Assembly (NCBI RefSeq): GCF_003355495.1
Contig: NZ_CP031337.1
Span: 2,299,001 to 2,363,000, forward strand
Length of the DNA: 64,000 nucleotides
Direction: 5' to 3'
From: Crenobacter cavernae
Lineage (GTDB): Bacteria; Pseudomonadota; Gammaproteobacteria; Burkholderiales; Chromobacteriaceae
Part shown: in pieces, positions 30,820 through 38,555 of the stretch
Layout: each line of letters begins with the position of its first letter
Position numbering within the stretch: the stretch's first letter is position 1
Notes under the pieces: model-generated
The model's database searches: none
What the model saw: only the letters and a program-made list of their open reading frames with translations
What the model was told of the DNA's origin: nothing
Made by a program: the position numbers and the translations under genes

Positions 30820-31767
30820 TCAGCCCTGCTTGTCGGTGCTTCTGACCACCTTCATCGCGGTAGCGACCAGGCCGCCGACGTCGGCGACGTTGGCCGGCAG
30901 GATCAGCGTGTTGTTCTCGCTCGCCAGCTTGGCGAACGCCTCGACGTACTGTTCGGCCACCCTGAAGTTGACCGCCTCGATCCCGCCCTTGGCCTCGACC
31001 GCGCGCGCGACGCGCTCGATCGCTTCGCCGGTGGCCAGGGCGACCAGGCGCAGTGCCTCGGCCTCGCCCTGCGCCTGGTTGATCGCCGCTTCGCGGTTGC
31101 CGAGCGACAGGTTGATCGCCGCCTGCATCTCGCCTTCGGAGCGCTGGATCGCCGCCTCGCGCGCGCCGGTCGCGATGTTGATCTGCTCCTGCTTGCGGCC
31201 TTCCGAGGCGGCGATCAGCGCGCGCTTCTCGCGCTCGGCGGTGATCTGCGCCTGCATCGCGTGCAGGATGTCCTGCGGCGGCACCAGGTCCTTGATCTCG
31301 TAGCGCAGCACCTTCACGCCCCAGCTGAACGCGGCCTCGTCGAGCGCGGCGACCACCGTGCGGTTGATGTCGTCGCGCTCCTCGAAGGTCTTGTCGAGCT
31401 CCATGCGGCCGATCACCGAGCGCAGCGTGGTCTGCGCGAGCTGGGTGATCGCGAGCACGTAGTCGCTCGAACCGTAAGACGCGCGCTGCGCGTCGGTCAC
31501 CTGGAAGTACAGGATGCCGTCGACCTTGAGCTGGGTGTTGTCCTTGGTGATGCAGACTTGGCTCGGCACGTCGAGCGGGATCTCGCGCAGGTTGTGCCGG
31601 TACGCGATGCGGTCGACGAAGGGGATGAGGATGTTCAGCCCCGGGTTCAGCGTGTCGTGGTAGCGGCCGAGCCGTTCGCGGATATAGGCGTTCTGCTGCG
31701 GGACGACTTTCACCGCGCGCCAGACGAAGACGACGACGGCGAAAAACAGCACGAGGGCCAGGATCAT
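30820..31767 (-). CDS. qmcA: SPFH/band-7 membrane protein QmcA
   Basis: 315 residues from ATG 31767. One N-terminal membrane helix (MILALVLFFAVVVFVWRAVK), then an SPFH domain (VPQQNAYIRERLGRY, NPGLNILIPFVDRIAYRHNL) and a coiled coil rich in Ala/Glu (REAAIQRSEGEMQAAINLSL). It forms oligomeric microdomains and is usually paired with an NfeD partner, as here. The ATG overlaps the nfeD stop. Confidence 0.92.
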   Translation of the reverse strand: MILALVLFFAVVVFVWRAVKVVPQQNAYIRERLGRYHDTLNPGLNILIPFVDRIAYRHNLREIPLDVPSQVCITKDNTQLKVDGILYFQVTDAQRASYGSSDYVLAITQLAQTTLRSVIGRMELDKTFEERDDINRTVVAALDEAAFSWGVKVLRYEIKDLVPPQDILHAMQAQITAEREKRALIAASEGRKQEQINIATGAREAAIQRSEGEMQAAINLSLGNREAAINQAQGEAEALRLVALATGEAIERVARAVEAKGGIEAVNFRVAEQYVEAFAKLASENNTLILPANVADVGGLVATAMKVVRSTDKQG

Positions 31768-32198
31768 GGTGTGGGTCCTTGTGGATAGGGAACGATTTTC
31801 AGACGGTTGTCGTCGCGGCCGGCGATGGTGCCGCGGCTGCCGGGCGCGAGGTCTACCGGGTCGAACTCGGCCTGCCACTCGGCGCCGCGGTAACGCACCG
31901 TGCCGAGGCCGCCGCGGTTGGCGACGATGTCGACGAGTTGGCCGAGGTCGGGGTCGTCGATCGCCGTGCTGCGTGCGCTGCGGCGACGCTTGAAGCGCCG
32001 CAGCAGCGCGAGGCCGACGATGCCGGCGGCGCTGCCGGTAACGAGCGCCGGGACCAGCGCGGCGCCCAGCGCGAGCAGCGCACCGACCACGGCGAGCGCG
32101 AGCGAGACGACCAGCAGATAGAGCGTCCCTGAGAAGAACTCGGCGATCAGCGCGAACAGCGCGATCAACAGCCAGAAGGACGGGGTCAGCGGATTCAT
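31764..32198 (-). CDS. NfeD-like membrane protein, QmcA partner
   Basis: 144 residues. Three or four helices (FWLLIALFALIAEFFSGTLY and following) and a C-terminal OB fold (LGTVRYRGAEWQAEFDPVDL, then GSRGTIAGRDDNRLKIVPYP). Short NfeD proteins (YbbJ type) accompany SPFH proteins. The start of qmcA overlaps its stop. Confidence 0.88.
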   Translation of the reverse strand: MNPLTPSFWLLIALFALIAEFFSGTLYLLVVSLALAVVGALLALGAALVPALVTGSAAGIVGLALLRRFKRRRSARSTAIDDPDLGQLVDIVANRGGLGTVRYRGAEWQAEFDPVDLAPGSRGTIAGRDDNRLKIVPYPQGPTP

Positions 32199-32302
32199 GA
32201 TGAGACTTTTAGCATATTTGCATGGCTGGCCGCCAGCGCGCGGGCGCGGTTCGTGAGCGGCGGCGCTGTTATGATGCGGCTTTCACTTGGGGTCGTTCCT
32301 GC

Positions 32303-32890
32303 ATGTATCAGCTTGCCGCGCCCGCGAGTGCCGAGATCGAGGTCAAGAAGAGCCGCTTCATCGGCATGGTGTTTCCGGTGGCGAGCCGCGCCGAGGCCAA
32401 GCAAAGGTTGGCCGAGCTTCGCGCACAGCATCCGGGCGCCGTTCATTACTGCTGGGTGTTGATCTGCGACGGCGACTCGGGCCTCGACGACGACGGCGAA
32501 CCGTCGGGCACCGCCGCGCGCCCGATGTACAACGTGCTGTCGCACAAGTCGGTGTCGAACATCCTCGCGGTGGTGGTGCGCTACTGGGGAGGGATCAAGC
32601 TCGGCGCCGGCGGCCTGGCGCGCGCCTACGGCCAGGCGGTGACCGAGGCGATGAAGGTGGCCGAACTCGTCGCGTTCGAGCCGATGTGCGAGCGGCAACT
32701 GCTCATGGCGTTCGCCGACGAGGCGGCGCTGCGAAGGTTGGCCGAGCAGCGGGGGGCGAGCGTGCTGTCGGCCGATTATGGGGAGGCGGTGACGCTGACC
32801 GTGCGCATCAAGCTCGCCGACGTCGACGCGTTTGTCACCGACGCGTCCGACCTGTTGCGCGGTGCGTTGAAGGTGCGGGACCCTTCCTGA
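32303..32890 (+). CDS. yigZ: YigZ/IMPACT family protein
   Basis: 195 residues from ATG 32303. UPF0029 signature: SRFIGMVFPVASRAEAKQRL, DGDSGLDDDGEPSGTAARPM, VVRYWGGIKLGAGGLARAYG. The C-terminal YigZ_C domain follows. The family is linked to translation and IMPACT/GCN1-like regulation. Two exact dispersed motifs are inside it, each encoding RLAE. Confidence 0.9.
   Translation: MYQLAAPASAEIEVKKSRFIGMVFPVASRAEAKQRLAELRAQHPGAVHYCWVLICDGDSGLDDDGEPSGTAARPMYNVLSHKSVSNILAVVVRYWGGIKLGAGGLARAYGQAVTEAMKVAELVAFEPMCERQLLMAFADEAALRRLAEQRGASVLSADYGEAVTLTVRIKLADVDAFVTDASDLLRGALKVRDPS
32406..32417 (+). repeat. Dispersed motif copy, exact, inside yigZ (first)
   Basis: AAGGTTGGCCGAGC read in the coding frame as RLAEL. 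Confidence 0.85.
32736..32747 (+). repeat. Dispersed motif copy, exact, inside yigZ (second)
   Basis: GAAGGTTGGCCGAGC read in the same frame as RLAEQ. Two exact copies in one 588-base gene are notable. Confidence 0.85.
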
Positions 32891-32902
32891 TCGCCGGGAG
32901 TC

Positions 32903-33577
32903 TCAACGCTTTGCAAACCACGGGCGCAGCAGCGAGAGCGCCTCGTTGAGGTCGGAGCAGACGGCGAGCGCCTTCGCGACCGTTTCCTCGTCCGGTGGCG
33001 TGCCGTCGGGCACCAGGATCACCTGCATGCCGGCCGCGCGCGCGGCGAGCACGCCGTAGTAGGAATCCTCGAGCACCAGGCAACGCGCCGGCTCGACGTT
33101 GAGGCGTGCGGCCGCCGCGAGATAGACGTCGGGCGCCGGCTTGGTCTCGCTCACTTCGTCTCCCGCCACCGTCGCCTCGAAAAAGCGGATCAACCCGCTG
33201 CGCGCGAGCTTCACGTCGGCCATTTCGCGCATCGTCGACGTCGCCACCGCGCGCGGCACGTCGGCGTCGCGCGCCCAGCTCAGCAGCGCTTCGATGCCGG
33301 GCTTCAGCGGAATCTCGCCTTCGTGCACCAGGCGCTGGTAGTGCGCGCGGCTCTGCATATGCAGCGCTCGCGCCAGCGTCTCGTCGCCGAGGAATTGGGC
33401 GACGACCGCCTCGCTGCGCGTCACCGACAGACCGGCCAGCGCGGCGAGCAAGGCCTCGTCGACCTCGTGGCCGAGGTCGGCGCCCGCCAGGCGCCAGCTG
33501 TCGGCGCCGACGCGCTCGGAGTCGATCATCAGGCCGTCGAGGTCGAAAAGCAGGGCGTCAAAGCGCGGGGAGCTCAT
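32903..33577 (-). CDS. HAD superfamily phosphatase (beta-PGM-like)
   Basis: 224 residues from ATG 33577. HAD motifs: LLFDLDGLMIDSE, VATSTMREMA, the Lys of SETKPAPDVYL and LVLEDSYYGVLAARAAGM. The helical cap is at residues about 20-85. Likely a sugar-phosphate or beta-phosphoglucomutase-type enzyme; the substrate cannot be read. Convergent with yigZ. Confidence 0.85.
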   Translation of the reverse strand: MSSPRFDALLFDLDGLMIDSERVGADSWRLAGADLGHEVDEALLAALAGLSVTRSEAVVAQFLGDETLARALHMQSRAHYQRLVHEGEIPLKPGIEALLSWARDADVPRAVATSTMREMADVKLARSGLIRFFEATVAGDEVSETKPAPDVYLAAAARLNVEPARCLVLEDSYYGVLAARAAGMQVILVPDGTPPDEETVAKALAVCSDLNEALSLLRPWFAKR

Positions 33578-33668
33578 GCGGCAAATCCTCAGGGCGGGCA
33601 AAGTCCAAGCATACAGCGGCCCGGGCGGCGCTGGTATAGTGGCGCAGGACATGATCGAGGAGGGCGGG

Positions 33669-34358
33669 ATGACGTTTTCGGTGCTGGTGGCCAACCCCAA
33701 GGGCGGCAGCGGCAAGTCGACGCTGGCGACCAATCTGGCCGGACACTACGCGCACGCGGGCTTCAGAACCATGCTCGGCGACGTCGACCGCCAGCAGTCG
33801 TCGCTGGCGTGGCTGAGGCAACGCGATGCGTCGCTGCCGAGGATCGCTGGCTGGGAGGTGAACGCCGGCGAACCGGCGCGCCCGCCCAAGGGCACCGAGG
33901 TGGTCGTGCTCGACAGCGCGGCCGGCCTGCACGGCAAGAAGCTCGCCGCTCTGGTGGCGCGCGTCGAACGGATTCTCGTGCCGATCCAGCCGTCGCCGTT
34001 CGACATGTGGGCGAGCGCCGACTTCTTCGAGCAGTTGTTCGCCGAGAAGGCGGTGAGGAAGGAAAAGACCTTCGTCGCCGTCGTCGGCATGCGCGTCGAT
34101 CCGCGCACGCGTGCGTCGCGCGAGCTCGGGGCCTTCCTCGAGCGCCACGACGTGCCGGTGCTGACCTGGCTGCGCGACACGCAGCTCTACGTGTCGGCGG
34201 CGGCACAGGGGCTAACCTTGTTCGACCTGCCGCCGGGCCGCAGCCAGCGCGACCGCGCCGCGTGGCAGCCGATCGCAGACTGGCTGGGCGAAGGCTTTCC
34301 GGCCGGCCGAGCCGAGCCGGCGCTCAAAAGCGACAGCGCACAGATTTTTGGCGCGTGA
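33669..34358 (+). CDS. ParA-like Walker ATPase
   Basis: 229 residues from ATG 33669. Deviant Walker A: NPKGGSGKSTLATNLAGHYA. Walker B: EVVVLDSAAGL. Residue D of switch I lies in GDVDRQQSSLAWL. It belongs to the orphan ParA/MinD-like ATPases that position cellular cargo. No ParB or partner gene is adjacent, so the cargo is unknown. Confidence 0.85.
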   Translation: MTFSVLVANPKGGSGKSTLATNLAGHYAHAGFRTMLGDVDRQQSSLAWLRQRDASLPRIAGWEVNAGEPARPPKGTEVVVLDSAAGLHGKKLAALVARVERILVPIQPSPFDMWASADFFEQLFAEKAVRKEKTFVAVVGMRVDPRTRASRELGAFLERHDVPVLTWLRDTQLYVSAAAQGLTLFDLPPGRSQRDRAAWQPIADWLGEGFPAGRAEPALKSDSAQIFGA

Positions 34359-34379
34359 GCGTGATCTTCGTACTTTAGC

Positions 34380-34408
34380 TTGACGGCCAGGGTTAACCCG
34401 GGTAAATT
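34380..34408 (+). promoter_or_regulatory. Candidate promoter of guaC leader
   Basis: TTGACG (34380-34385), 17 bases, TAAATT (34403-34408). The -35 box is good and the -10 box weaker. It lies just after the ParA-like gene and 154 bases before guaC. Confidence 0.5.
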
Positions 34409-34444
34409 GGCCCGGTTTGTTCGTGCGGACCCCGAGGGGCGACG

Positions 34445-34506
34445 CAGGGGGCACTGTAAACGGGAGCCATTGCGGCTCCCGCTTTTATTTGGGGCCCCCT
34501 GTTTTT
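34445..34506 (+). promoter_or_regulatory. Structured leader / nested terminator hairpin upstream of guaC
   Basis: Outer arms CAGGGGGC (34445-34452) and GCCCCCTG (34494-34501), followed by TTTTT, enclose an inner hairpin CGGGAGCC/GGCTCCCG (34461-34468 / 34474-34481), itself followed by CTTTTATTT. Either one terminator of the ParA-like gene or an attenuator between the promoter at 34380 and guaC. I do not recognise a named riboswitch. Confidence 0.6.
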
Positions 34507-34561
34507 GCGCCGCGGCAGACGTGTCGGCGGCACGACCCATCTGCTCAAGGAGTACAACCGC

Positions 34562-35515
34562 ATGATCAAGACCGAAATCAATTACGGCGACATCTACCTC
34601 GTCCCCAAACGCACCGTCGTCGACAGCCGCAAGGAGTGCGACACCTCGGTGCAATTCGGCCCGCGCCGTTTTGACATGCCGGTGTACCCCGCCAACATGA
34701 AGAGCGTGGTCGACGAAGAAACCTGCGAATACTTCGCGCGTCGCGGCTGGTTCTACACCATGCACCGCTTCAACGTCGACGCGACGCGCTTCACCGCCGA
34801 CATGCAGGAAAAAGGCCTGTTCTCGTCGATCAGCGTCGGCGTGAACGAGGACACCGACGAGCAACTGCGCGAGCTGAAGGCCGCCGGCCTGACCCCGGAA
34901 TACATCACGCTCGACATCGCCAACGGCTGGTGCGTGAAGGCCGAGCGCATGATCAAGAAGGTGAAGGACCTGTTCCCCGAGTCGTTCCTGATCGGCGGCA
35001 ACATCGCCACCGGCGACGCGGCGCGCGACCTGGAAAGCTGGGGCGTCGACGCGGTGAAGGCCGGCATCGCCGGCGGCCGCGTGTGCATCACCAAGAACAA
35101 GACCGGCTTCCACCGCCCGATGGTCTCCACCGTGCTCGACTGCGCGCAAGCGGTCAGCATCCCGGTGATCGCCGACGGCGGCATTTCCGAGCACGGCGAC
35201 CTCGCCAAGGCGATCGCCTGCGGCGCGACCATGATCATGGCCGGCTCGCTGTTCGCCGGTTACGACGAGTCGGCCGGCCAGATCATCGAGGTCGACGGCA
35301 AGCACCTGAAGGAATACTTCGGCAGCGCATCCGAGCACAACAAGGGCGCGTACAAGAACGTCGAGGGCAAGCGCATCTACGTCGAGTACAAAGGCTCGAT
35401 CGAGCGCCTGTTCATCGAACTGAAGGAAGACCTGCAGTCGTCGATCAGCTACTCGGGCGGCAACACGCTTGCCGCGCTGCGCGACGCCGAAATGATCTAT
35501 GTGAACCGCTACTGA
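34562..35515 (+). CDS. guaC: GMP reductase
   Basis: 317 residues from ATG 34562, with AAGGAG upstream. IMPDH/GMPR fold: NYGDIYLVPKRTVVDSRKEC, the active-site Cys in GGRVCITKNKTGF, DGGISEHGDLAKAIACGATM. No CBS insert, which fits GMP reductase rather than IMP dehydrogenase. The KNKTGF loop resembles the GuaC form found in Firmicutes. It converts GMP to IMP in purine salvage using NADPH. Confidence 0.88.
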   Translation: MIKTEINYGDIYLVPKRTVVDSRKECDTSVQFGPRRFDMPVYPANMKSVVDEETCEYFARRGWFYTMHRFNVDATRFTADMQEKGLFSSISVGVNEDTDEQLRELKAAGLTPEYITLDIANGWCVKAERMIKKVKDLFPESFLIGGNIATGDAARDLESWGVDAVKAGIAGGRVCITKNKTGFHRPMVSTVLDCAQAVSIPVIADGGISEHGDLAKAIACGATMIMAGSLFAGYDESAGQIIEVDGKHLKEYFGSASEHNKGAYKNVEGKRIYVEYKGSIERLFIELKEDLQSSISYSGGNTLAALRDAEMIYVNRY

Positions 35516-35553
35516 TAGACCGCACGGCCGCGCTTGCCGCGGCCTGCGTGTGA

Positions 35554-35594
35554 AAAAGCTCGGCCAACCCTTCAAGGTTGGCTGAGCTTTTTTT
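35554..35594 (+). terminator. Terminator built from an inverted motif pair after guaC
   Basis: GCTCGGCCAACC (exact, 35558-35569) and GGTTGGCTGAGC (one mismatch, 35576-35587) pair around a six-base loop, with AAAAA before and nine T after. A complete intrinsic terminator made from the dispersed motif, as Neisseria does with paired uptake sequences. Confidence 0.88.
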
Positions 35595-35602
35595 TGCCGG
35601 GC

Positions 35603-36361
35603 TCAAGGCTTCACGGTGACGAAGCGCTCGCGGAATAAAAAGCCCTGCACGTAATCGACGCCGAGTTCGCGCGCGAGCGCCAGATCGGCAGCCGTCTCGA
35701 CGCCTTCGAGCACCGTCGCCTTGCCCTGTTCGCGCGCGAAGCCGAGCAGGTGGGTCAACAGCGCGCGGTGCGCCGCGTCGTCGCGCTGGCGCAGCCAGTG
35801 GCGGTCGAACTTGTAGTAGTCGACGCTCATCAGCAGCGGCAGCGCCAGCAGGCTCGCCGGCGCGCCGATGTCGTCGAGCGCGGTCTCGATATTCTGTTCG
35901 GCCAGACCGCGCGCCAACGCGAGGCTGCGGTCGGCCTGCTGCGTGTTCGAATTCTCGATGATCTCGACCACCACTTCGGGGCGGCGTGCCAGCAGCTTGA
36001 ACATCGGGTGGCTGTGGTCGGGCGCGAGGCCGAGCAGGAAGGCGTCCGGGTCGACGTTCAGGAACAGCTTGCCCTCGGTCGGCGCGTGTTCGATCTGCGC
36101 CGCCTTCGCGATCAGTTCGAGCTGGACCAGGCTCAGGGGCGAGTCGTGCAGGCAGTCGAACACGCGCTGCGGCGGCAGCGGCGCGCCGTCGCGGTCGTAC
36201 AGGCGGGCGAGGCCTTCGTAGCCGAACGGTTCGAGCGAACGGGTGTCGAGGATGACTTGATACTCGACGCCGACGCGGCGGTTTTCGATCAGGTCGAGCA
36301 GGGTGTCGGCGCGGATCGCCGTGGCAGGGCTGGACGGCATGGTGTTTGTATTGATAGTCAT
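35603..36361 (-). CDS. EAL-domain protein (c-di-GMP phosphodiesterase)
   Basis: 252 residues from ATG 36361. The EAL core is present: YEGLARLYD (EGL in place of EAL), LNVDPD, EIIENSN, the DD pair in ALDDIGA, YKFDRHW, EGVETA and QGFLF. These metal and catalytic positions suggest an active phosphodiesterase. It has no sensor or membrane domain. It is divergent from the Aer-like receptor, hinting at a joint role in motility. Confidence 0.88.
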   Translation of the reverse strand: MTINTNTMPSSPATAIRADTLLDLIENRRVGVEYQVILDTRSLEPFGYEGLARLYDRDGAPLPPQRVFDCLHDSPLSLVQLELIAKAAQIEHAPTEGKLFLNVDPDAFLLGLAPDHSHPMFKLLARRPEVVVEIIENSNTQQADRSLALARGLAEQNIETALDDIGAPASLLALPLLMSVDYYKFDRHWLRQRDDAAHRALLTHLLGFAREQGKATVLEGVETAADLALARELGVDYVQGFLFRERFVTVKP

Positions 36362-36514
36362 TCTCGATAACAATATTACGCAGGAATGGCCTTGCCGCCT
36401 AGGGGATACCCGAAATCCCTGTTGCTAACGCGGGAAAACAGCGTCGTTTCTGATAGCATCCCAATGTCTTTATCCGGCGCGCCGATCGCGCACCGGACAA
36501 TCCAAGGATGCCGA

Positions 36515-38119
36515 ATGAAAATCAACCTCCCGGTGACCGACCAGGAAAGGCGCGTCGATCCCGCCCACCCCATCGTCACCAAGACCGACGCCAAGGGCAT
36601 CATTACCTACGCGAACCGTGCCTTCATCGACATCAGCGGTTATGAAGAAGCCGAGCTGATCGGCAAGAACCACAACGTCGTCCGCCACCCTGACATGCCG
36701 CCCGAAGCGTTCGCCGACCTGTGGGAAACGGTCAAGACCGGCCAGCCGTGGCGCGGCCTGGTGAAGAACCGCGCGAAAAACGGCGACTTCTACTGGGTAG
36801 AGGCCTACGTCACGCCGATTACCGAGCACGGCCGCACCGTCGGCTATATGTCGATCCGCTCGAGCCCGAAGCGCGCCGAAATCGACACCGCCGAGGCGCT
36901 GTACCGCGCAGTGCGCGACAAGCGTGCGACCCTGCCGTCGACGCTCGCCGCGCGTCGCCGCCGGCTCGACCCGCTCAAATGGGGCGGCGTCGGCGTTGCA
37001 GCCGGCGTCGTACTGCTTGCCGCGGGCGGCATGGCGCCCGATCTGGACTGGGGCGCGCGCGCGGGCCTGTCGGGCGCCGGGCTCGTGCTGGCCGCCGTCG
37101 CCGGCGGCTGGGCGCTGTCGCGCATTTTTGCCGCCCTAGACGTGCTGAAACAGGGCTTCGCCTCCTTGTCCGAAGGCCAACTCGAACACAATCTCGCCAG
37201 CCGCGATGGCGGTCTCGTCGGCCAACTGGTCGCCGGGCTCGAGTCGCTGCGCATCCACCAGCGCGCGGTGATCGCCGACGTGATCAGCGCCAGCGGCCGC
37301 ACCCACGGCAACGCCGAGTCGCTCGAACGGGAAATGCAGGGCCTCGCGGTGCGCACGTCGGAACAGGCCGGCGGCCTCTCGCAGATCAGCGCCAACATGG
37401 AGCGGATGAGCGAATCGGTCGCCGAGGTCGCGACGCTGGCCGGGCAGAGCCTCGTGGAAGCCGAGGCGACCAAGGAGGTCGCCGGCGCCGGCAGCGCGAC
37501 GATGCACGCCGCGTCGCAGGCGGCCGAGCGCGCGGTCGGCGTCGTCGGCACCTCGCGCGCCGCGGTCGAGAAGCTGACGCAGTCGATGGCGAACATCCGC
37601 AGCATGACCGACCAGATCCACGAGATCGCCGACCAGACCAATCTGTTGGCGCTGAATGCGTCGATCGAGGTGGCGCGCGCCGGCGAAATGGGCCGCGGCT
37701 TCGCCGTCGTCGCCGACGAGGTGCGCAAGTTGGCCGAGCGCACGAGCAGCACGACCGACTCGATCACCGAGATCGTCGAGTCGATCGCGGCGACGACGCG
37801 CGACGCGGTCGGCAGCATGGACGCGACCGTGACCGAGGTCGGCGAAGTGACCGAGCAGATCCGCGCGTCCTCGGCCAACCTTGCCGGCCTGATCGGCTCG
37901 GCCGAACGCGCGAGCGCGCAGGCCCGGCAGTTGGCCGGGCAGATGCAGCAGAAGGCGCAGTCGGTCCACGAAGTCGCCGCGTCGCTCGAGCAACTGAACG
38001 CGATCGCCGAGAACAATCTGGAGACGACGCGCCAGCTTGAGCTGCACGCGGGCGAACTGGCCGACACCGCCGGCGACCTGTCCAAGCTGACGCGCGATTT
38101 CAGCAAGTGGAACCGCTAG
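36515..38119 (+). CDS. PAS-containing methyl-accepting chemoreceptor (Aer-like)
   Basis: 534 residues from ATG 36515. An N-terminal PAS domain (residues 15-120: IVTKTDAKGIITYANRAFID, GKNHNVVRHPDMPPEAFADL) matches Aer-type FAD sensors. Two hydrophobic segments at about 155-200 form a membrane hairpin, then a HAMP-like part and a signalling domain with the hairpin tip DQTNLLALNASIEVARAGEM. Likely energy or redox taxis. Terminal CheR-binding pentapeptide absent. Confidence 0.9.
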   Translation: MKINLPVTDQERRVDPAHPIVTKTDAKGIITYANRAFIDISGYEEAELIGKNHNVVRHPDMPPEAFADLWETVKTGQPWRGLVKNRAKNGDFYWVEAYVTPITEHGRTVGYMSIRSSPKRAEIDTAEALYRAVRDKRATLPSTLAARRRRLDPLKWGGVGVAAGVVLLAAGGMAPDLDWGARAGLSGAGLVLAAVAGGWALSRIFAALDVLKQGFASLSEGQLEHNLASRDGGLVGQLVAGLESLRIHQRAVIADVISASGRTHGNAESLEREMQGLAVRTSEQAGGLSQISANMERMSESVAEVATLAGQSLVEAEATKEVAGAGSATMHAASQAAERAVGVVGTSRAAVEKLTQSMANIRSMTDQIHEIADQTNLLALNASIEVARAGEMGRGFAVVADEVRKLAERTSSTTDSITEIVESIAATTRDAVGSMDATVTEVGEVTEQIRASSANLAGLIGSAERASAQARQLAGQMQQKAQSVHEVAASLEQLNAIAENNLETTRQLELHAGELADTAGDLSKLTRDFSKWNR

Positions 38120-38138
38120 GGAGCTTGCTGGGCTGAAC

Positions 38139-38171
38139 GCAAAAAACCCGCCATCACGGCGGGTTTTTTGC
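38139..38171. terminator. Terminator after the chemoreceptor gene
   Basis: GCAAAAAACCCGCC pairs with GGCGGGTTTTTTGC around a short loop. Strong in both directions. Confidence 0.92.
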
Positions 38172-38178
38172 ATTTCAA

Positions 38179-38190
38179 GCTTGGCCGAGC
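38179..38190 (+). repeat. One-mismatch motif copy (GCTTGGCCGAGC)
   Basis: CAAGCTTGGCCGAGC, a variant also seen at 39835 and 50200, always outside genes. It may be a second dialect of the motif. Confidence 0.6.
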
Positions 38191-38271
38191 TTCGCAAAGT
38201 CGGCCCGTGGGTAAGTGCCCCAGTATCTCCTACACTGTAAAGCGTCCGTATCCACACCGGCGTCCCACCCT

Positions 38272-38541
38272 ATGCCCCGCATCGCCTTCGCCCCCGCCAT
38301 CCAGCGACACATCGCCAGTCCGGAGCGCGACGTAGCGGCGGCGACGGTCGGGGCGGCACTGGAAGCGGTGTTCTGCATCCAGCCGGAATTACGCGGCTAT
38401 CTCCTGGACGATCAAGGGCAGTTGCGCCGCCATCTGGCGGTGTTCGTCGATGGTCGCGCCATCCGGGATCGCCAGCATCTGAGTGACCCGATCGGCGCCA
38501 GCAGCCAGATCTACGTGGTGCAGGCGCTGACCGGCGGTTGA
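38272..38541 (+). CDS. MoaD/ThiS-like ubiquitin-fold protein
   Basis: 89 residues ending in the diagnostic GG tail (VVQALTGG). Beta-grasp landmarks: VGAALEAVFCIQPELRGYLL, HLAVFVDGRAIRDRQHLSDP, ASSQIYVVQALTGG. Such proteins carry sulfur as a C-terminal thiocarboxylate. It lies 14 bases before a BNR-repeat protein and no molybdopterin or thiamine genes are near, so the partner pathway is unknown. Confidence 0.8.
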   Translation: MPRIAFAPAIQRHIASPERDVAAATVGAALEAVFCIQPELRGYLLDDQGQLRRHLAVFVDGRAIRDRQHLSDPIGASSQIYVVQALTGG

Positions 38542-38555
38542 GAAAGGTCCCCACC

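Noticed and set aside
34380..34561. Known purine riboswitch before guaC
   Set aside because: I could not find the three-way-junction core or conserved loop bases of purine, PRPP or guanidine classes. Only nested terminator stems are visible.
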